Shown here one piece after another: positions 21,045-24,564 of a DNA stretch of 24,564 nt. Origin of the DNA: Bacteroidales bacterium (GTDB taxonomy: Bacteria > Bacteroidota > Bacteroidia > Bacteroidales > UBA7960); the NCBI GenBank assembly GCA_007132395.1, contig SLOR01000389.1, forward strand, positions 1 through 24,564, given 5' to 3'. The notes beneath the pieces are model-generated. The model worked only from the letters and a program-made list of their open reading frames with translations. It searched no databases and was not told the DNA's origin. Each line of letters begins with the position of its first letter. Within the stretch, counting starts at the first letter, position 1. Position numbers and translations under genes: made by a program.

Positions 21045-22337
21045 ATGAGCGCAATTTTAAAAATTCATGCAAGGCAGATTCTGGATTCAAGAGGGAATCC
21101 AACAGTTGAAGTTGATGTTATTACCGAAAGCGGATTTGCCGGCCGTGCTGCTGTTCCTTCAGGGGCATCAACAGGAGTACATGAAGCCGTTGAGTTGAGA
21201 GACGAAGACAAGGCCACTTACATGGGGAAAGGCGTTTTAAAAGCCGTTAATAACGTAAATAATGTGCTCGACAATGAGCTCAGAGGTTTGGATGTTACCA
21301 ACCAGGCTCTTATCGACCAAACTATGCTGGAGATTGATGGCACGCCCAACAAAGCAAATATTGGTGCCAATGCTATTTTAGGTGTTTCCCTTGCTGTTGC
21401 CAAAACCGGAGCTCAGGTTACCGGGCAGGAATTGTTTCGTTATGTAGGTGGTGTAAATGCCAATATTCTTCCCATCCCCATGATGAACATCCTTAACGGG
21501 GGTTCGCATGCCGATAACAGCATCGACTTCCAGGAGTTCATGGTAATGCCTGTTGGAGCTGAATCTTTCAGTCACGCGCTGAGAATGGGTACCGAAGTGT
21601 TCCATCACCTGAAAGCAGTTCTGAAAAAGCAAGGCTATTCAACCAACGTGGGTGACGAAGGTGGATTTGCTCCTAACCTCAAGTCTAACGAAGAAGCTAT
21701 CCAGGTAGTTCTTCAGGCCATCGAAAATGCCGGTTACAAGCCCGGTGAGGACATGTTTATTGCCCTTGACCCTGCTTCTGCCGAGTATTACCTGCCCGAA
21801 GAAAACGTATATCACCTGCACAAATCCTCAGGCGACAAGCTTACACCCGCTCAAATGGTTGATTACTGGGCTGACTGGGTAAATAAATATCCCATCATTT
21901 CTATAGAAGATGGTATGAGTGAAGACGACTGGGACGGATGGGCAATAATGACTCAAAAACTGGGTAACAAAATCCAATTGGTAGGCGACGATCTTTTTGT
22001 AACCAATACCAAAAGACTGCAGAGAGGTATCGACACCAATGTTGCCAACTCTATCCTGGTGAAAGTAAACCAGATTGGTTCACTTACCGAAACTATCCAG
22101 GCAGTACAACTTGCAACAGCCAACTCATACACTTCTGTTATGAGCCACCGTTCAGGTGAAACAGAAGATACTACTATTGCCGACCTGGCTGTAGCTTTGT
22201 CAACCGGGCAGATTAAAACCGGCTCCGCAAGCCGCTCCGACAGGATCGCCAAGTATAACCAGTTGCTCCGTATTGAAGAAATGCTGGGCGATACCGCAAG
22301 GTACCTTGGTAAAGATTTCAAATACTTTAAGAAGTAA
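21045..22337 (+). CDS. eno: Enolase (phosphopyruvate hydratase)
   Basis: This enzyme converts 2-phosphoglycerate to phosphoenolpyruvate in glycolysis and gluconeogenesis, in the cytoplasm, with two magnesium ions. It has 430 residues (E. coli 432). The N-terminal domain includes the mobile loop PSGASTGVHEA (38-48). In the barrel, His155 and Glu164 (GGSHADNSIDFQEF), Glu205 (GDEGGFAP), and metal ligands Asp242, Glu288 and Asp315 are present. Lys340 is the catalytic base, and Lys391 in GQIKTGS completes the site. The enolase signature LVKVNQIGSLTET (338-350) is intact. It is flanked by terminators on both sides and so is monocistronic. Confidence 0.98.
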   Translation: MSAILKIHARQILDSRGNPTVEVDVITESGFAGRAAVPSGASTGVHEAVELRDEDKATYMGKGVLKAVNNVNNVLDNELRGLDVTNQALIDQTMLEIDGTPNKANIGANAILGVSLAVAKTGAQVTGQELFRYVGGVNANILPIPMMNILNGGSHADNSIDFQEFMVMPVGAESFSHALRMGTEVFHHLKAVLKKQGYSTNVGDEGGFAPNLKSNEEAIQVVLQAIENAGYKPGEDMFIALDPASAEYYLPEENVYHLHKSSGDKLTPAQMVDYWADWVNKYPIISIEDGMSEDDWDGWAIMTQKLGNKIQLVGDDLFVTNTKRLQRGIDTNVANSILVKVNQIGSLTETIQAVQLATANSYTSVMSHRSGETEDTTIADLAVALSTGQIKTGSASRSDRIAKYNQLLRIEEMLGDTARYLGKDFKYFKK

Positions 22338-22354
22338 GCTCCACGGAGTTTATC

Positions 22355-22362
22355 TATCTTTG
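22355..22362 (+). promoter_or_regulatory. Candidate -7 box for the nuclease gene, abutting the eno terminator
   Basis: TATCTTTG at 22355-22362 fully matches TAnnTTTG and ends 1 nt before the terminator stem begins. The -33 region lacks a clear TTG. If used, transcription would start near 22369, inside the left arm of the terminator, about 54 nt before the ATG at 22423. Confidence 0.45.
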
Positions 22363-22363
22363 C

Positions 22364-22399
22364 AAAAGGCGGTGTTGTATAACGCCGCCTTTTCTTATT
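22364..22399 (+). terminator. Intrinsic terminator of eno
   Basis: AAAAGGCGGTGTT (22364-22376) pairs with AACGCCGCCTTTT (22381-22393) over 13 positions (one G-T wobble) around a 4-nt loop GTAT. TTTTCTTATTT follows. The stem is GC-rich and strong. Confidence 0.9.
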
Positions 22400-22422
22400 T
22401 CATTTCCACCCTTATTTACAAC

Positions 22423-23703
22423 ATGAAAATCCGATACTTTTTTCTTATTATACTGCTCAGTGCAGCCATACAGCAGGTCTCTGCACAGGATACCCTCAGG
22501 GTTATGCAGTATAATTTAATGTTTTATGGGTTGTATACTGATTTTTGTACAGCTGAAAATAATAACGTGGAGGCTAAGGATGAATACCTGAAAACCATTA
22601 CAGGGTATTATCAACCTGATATTTTCGCGGTAAACGAGTTGGGCAGAGGTGCGCACAATCTTACCCGACTCAGAGATAACGTGTTTAATGTTGACGGAAA
22701 CGATCATTTTGAATATGCCACTTATACGAATACAGGCAATGGCTGGTTTGCCAACGGCTTGTTTTACGATTCGCGCAAATTCGGATTATATGAGGAGGCA
22801 ATTGTGAATACTTATATTCGCGATATCAACCTCTACACATTATATTATAAAAGTGATGACCTTGCCCATACACAGGACACGGTATTTCTTACACTTGTGC
22901 TGGCTCATTTAAAAGCAGGAAATTCTACTTCTGACCAGCAAGACAGGCTCACGATGATCAGAAATGTGATGAATTACCTTGGCGACAACAACTACACGGG
23001 AAATGTGATGTTCCTGGGTGATTTTAACATGAAATCCTCCTACGAACAAGCCTACCAACAGTTGTTGTATCACCCCAATGAAGATATACGATTCTACGAC
23101 CCCATAGGAGTTGAAGGTGTATGGGGAAACAACAGGGATATGGCCCCTTATCATACCCAGAGTCCGCGTACCGGAAGCCATCCCTGCTTTGTAACCGGTG
23201 GGCTTGACGACAGGTACGACATAATTCTGGCAAGTGAGGAAGTAATGAAGGGGCATAGGGGCTTGCAATATGTGCAGGATAGCTACCTGGTACCGGGGCA
23301 GGATGGAAACCGCTACAATCAGTCTTTAATTGACCCGCCCAACTTCAGCGCACCGGAAGAAATAATTTATGCCATGTACAATATGTCGGATCATTTGCCG
23401 GTAATGCTGGAATTGCAAACCGTTGACTTTATTACTTCCAGCGTAAGGGATGAAAATATTTACAGAATCAGCATTGCCAACCCGGTAAAGGACAATCTGA
23501 TTATTCACCTTGAAAATACCCATGATGCCCTTTTGCAAGTGGATTTGTTCAGGGTGGATGGTTTATGGATTGATAATTATGCGGTTGATGGCATGCATTC
23601 TCCTCTTTTGATAAATGTTGAATCCCTGCCTCCGGGGGTATACCTGCTTCGTTTTCTTTTTGCTTCAAGCTATATGCTCACAAAAAAAATAATAAAACTG
23701 TAG
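22423..23703 (+). CDS. Secreted endonuclease/exonuclease/phosphatase-family protein with type IX-like sorting domain
   Basis: This is a 426-residue exported DNase-I-like fold protein. I start it at the ATG at 22423 because it gives a proper signal peptide (MKIRYFFLIILLSAA, cleavage near A21|Q22). A longer frame opens upstream inside eno and across its terminator. Metal and catalytic motifs are MQYNLM (Asn31), VNELG (Glu72), AHLKAG (His162), LGDFN (Asp200, Asn202) and SDHLPV (Asp323, His324), a complete set for the superfamily. Residues about 350-426 (IANPVKDNL, LFRVDG, SLPPGVYLLRF, KKIIKL) resemble the C-terminal sorting domain of type IX secretion substrates. Extracellular nuclease or phosphodiesterase activity is inferred, with the substrate unknown. 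No terminator with a T-tract follows; an inverted repeat lies at 23757. Confidence 0.87.
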   Translation: MKIRYFFLIILLSAAIQQVSAQDTLRVMQYNLMFYGLYTDFCTAENNNVEAKDEYLKTITGYYQPDIFAVNELGRGAHNLTRLRDNVFNVDGNDHFEYATYTNTGNGWFANGLFYDSRKFGLYEEAIVNTYIRDINLYTLYYKSDDLAHTQDTVFLTLVLAHLKAGNSTSDQQDRLTMIRNVMNYLGDNNYTGNVMFLGDFNMKSSYEQAYQQLLYHPNEDIRFYDPIGVEGVWGNNRDMAPYHTQSPRTGSHPCFVTGGLDDRYDIILASEEVMKGHRGLQYVQDSYLVPGQDGNRYNQSLIDPPNFSAPEEIIYAMYNMSDHLPVMLELQTVDFITSSVRDENIYRISIANPVKDNLIIHLENTHDALLQVDLFRVDGLWIDNYAVDGMHSPLLINVESLPPGVYLLRFLFASSYMLTKKIIKL

Positions 23704-23756
23704 TACTCCATTCTGTTTCATTTTTACGTATCCTTTTGAAACCTTATCTCTACTAT

Positions 23757-23808
23757 GGTAAATCGGGGATAATGTATTATTAACAATTAATTAATACATT
23801 AATTTACC
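23757..23808 (+). repeat. Long imperfect inverted repeat between the nuclease gene and the PiT transporter gene
   Basis: Outer arms are GGTAAAT (23757-23763) and ATTTACC (23802-23808). Inner arms are TAATGTATTA (23770-23779) and TAATACATTA (23792-23801), then TTAA/TTAA around the loop CAA. Only CGGGGA on the left and one T on the right are unpaired, so 21 pairs can form in 52 nt. It lacks a T-tract. It could be a factor-independent end for the nuclease mRNA or an operator, since its right arm reaches the -33 region of the next promoter. Confidence 0.7.
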
Positions 23809-23835
23809 GGACAAATCCATATGCATTTAAATTTG
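23803..23835 (+). promoter_or_regulatory. Candidate promoter for the PiT phosphate transporter gene
   Basis: TAAATTTG at 23828-23835 is a full TAnnTTTG match, 23 nt before the ATG at 23859. The -33 region (TTTA, 23803-23806, 21-nt spacing) is only a partial match and lies within the right arm of the inverted repeat. Confidence 0.45.
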
Positions 23836-23858
23836 GGGAATCCAATTCTAAATTACAT

Positions 23859-24564
23859 ATGGACAATATTTACCTGTTTTTTGTTATCGCATTGTTTGTT
23901 CTTGCCATCTCTGATTTGGTTGTAGGAGTGGGGAATGATGCTGTCAATTTTTTAAACTCAGCAATAGGATCAAAAGTTGCTCCGATGAAAATTATTCTGG
24001 CCGTCGCTTCATTGGGCGTGTTGGTGGGAGCAACTTTCTCCAGCGGCATGATGGAGGTAGCGCGGAGTGGTGTTTTTCATCCTGACCAGTTTTACTTCAA
24101 CGAAATCATGGTAATTTTTCTTGCAGTAATGATTACTGATGTCATTTTGCTGGATACTTTCAACACCTTTGGATTACCCACTTCCACTACTGTTTCTATC
24201 GTTTTTGAATTGCTTGGCGCTGCAGTAGCCGTTTCACTCTACAAGATATATTACACGCCCGACAGTATTCAGGAGCTGGGCAATTATATCAATTCGGCCC
24301 GTGCTTTGGCTATTATTTCGGGTATCTTACTTTCTGTAGTAATTGCATTTACGGTGGGAGCGATTGTTCAGTTTCTTTCCCGTTTACTCTTTACCTTTAA
24401 TTATGAACGCAATTTGCCTTATTTCGGAGCTATATGGGGAGGGATTGCAATTACTTCTATTGTTTATTTTATCCTTGTAAAAGGTGCCAGTGGAGCTTCG
24501 TTTATGACTGCCGATACCATTGCCCGGATCAACCAGAATACCTTTCAGATTCTTGCAGGATGTT
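23859..24564 (+). CDS. PiT-family inorganic phosphate transporter, N-terminal part (3' end outside window)
   Basis: This is a low-affinity inner-membrane phosphate transporter of the PiT (PHO-4) family, probably driven by proton or sodium symport. There are 235 complete codons from the ATG at 23859, running off the window. The first PiT signature is GVGNDAVNFLNSAIGSK (23-39), and the second conserved stretch is DTFNTFGLPTSTTVSIVFEL (about 99-118). At least five hydrophobic segments are visible, the first beginning right after the ATG. Many Bacteroidota members are long forms with a PhoU-like C-terminal domain; that part is not in view, so it cannot be checked. The family call is firm. Confidence 0.9.
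   Translation, partial: MDNIYLFFVIALFVLAISDLVVGVGNDAVNFLNSAIGSKVAPMKIILAVASLGVLVGATFSSGMMEVARSGVFHPDQFYFNEIMVIFLAVMITDVILLDTFNTFGLPTSTTVSIVFELLGAAVAVSLYKIYYTPDSIQELGNYINSARALAIISGILLSVVIAFTVGAIVQFLSRLLFTFNYERNLPYFGAIWGGIAITSIVYFILVKGASGASFMTADTIARINQNTFQILAGC

Noticed and set aside
22273..22422. Upstream extension of the nuclease frame into eno
   Set aside because: It would read through the eno stop region and its terminator and bury the signal peptide 50 residues inside the protein.
1..24564. Mobile elements, CRISPR arrays, defence islands or biosynthetic clusters
   Set aside because: No transposase, integrase, array repeats or clustered accessory genes are seen; gene content is conserved housekeeping with standard order.

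Overview
The window is a chromosomal segment from a member of the Bacteroidota, most likely class Bacteroidia (Bacteroidales/Marinilabiliales-like; the genus cannot be fixed from sequence alone). Four things point there. Promoters fit the Bacteroidota pattern of a TTG/TTTG -33 box about 19-21 nt before a TAnnTTTG -7 box. Start codons sit in A/T-rich leaders that almost all lack a Shine-Dalgarno (SD) sequence. The ribosomal proteins match Bacteroidota lengths and variants, such as zinc-free S14, S4 and L36 and an L17 with a long acidic tail. One secreted protein carries a C-terminal domain resembling type IX secretion sorting domains.

Layout: 1-696 (minus) is the N-terminal 232 codons of a UvrD/PcrA-type helicase, cut by the window edge. 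940-2019 encodes a secreted prolyl-oligopeptidase-family hydrolase ending in a clear intrinsic terminator. A 423-nt leader region with two tandem promoters then opens a continuous ribosomal super-operon: str (rpsL-rpsG-fusA), S10 (rpsJ-rplC-D-W-B-rpsS-rplV-rpsC-rplP-rpmC-rpsQ), spc (rplN-X-E-rpsN-H-rplF-R-rpsE-rpmD-rplO-secY) and alpha (map-infA-rpmJ-rpsM-K-D-rpoA-rplQ). It spans about 2.4-20.8 kb, all on the plus strand, and ends in a 13-bp-stem terminator. tuf is missing between fusA and rpsJ, and adk is missing between secY and map. Downstream lie eno (enolase) with its own terminator, a secreted DNase-I-like endonuclease/exonuclease/phosphatase protein, a striking inverted repeat, and the N-terminal 235 codons of a PiT-type phosphate transporter cut by the window end.

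The super-operon supplies ribosomal proteins of both subunits, EF-G, IF-1, the SecY channel, methionine aminopeptidase and the RNA polymerase alpha subunit from one locus. The proteins are conventional, so the interest lies between the genes. Three intra-operon gaps are unusually long and structured: rplP-rpmC (promoter -7 box plus an SD-led 10-codon ORF and hairpins), rpsE-rpmD (12-bp perfect hairpin) and rpsM-rpsK (a candidate H-type pseudoknot upstream of rpsK-rpsD-rpoA). rplF is the only annotated gene with a strong SD. These are candidates for ribosomal-protein autoregulation in a phylum whose ribosomes mask the anti-SD. I see no mobile elements, CRISPR arrays, tRNA or rRNA genes.
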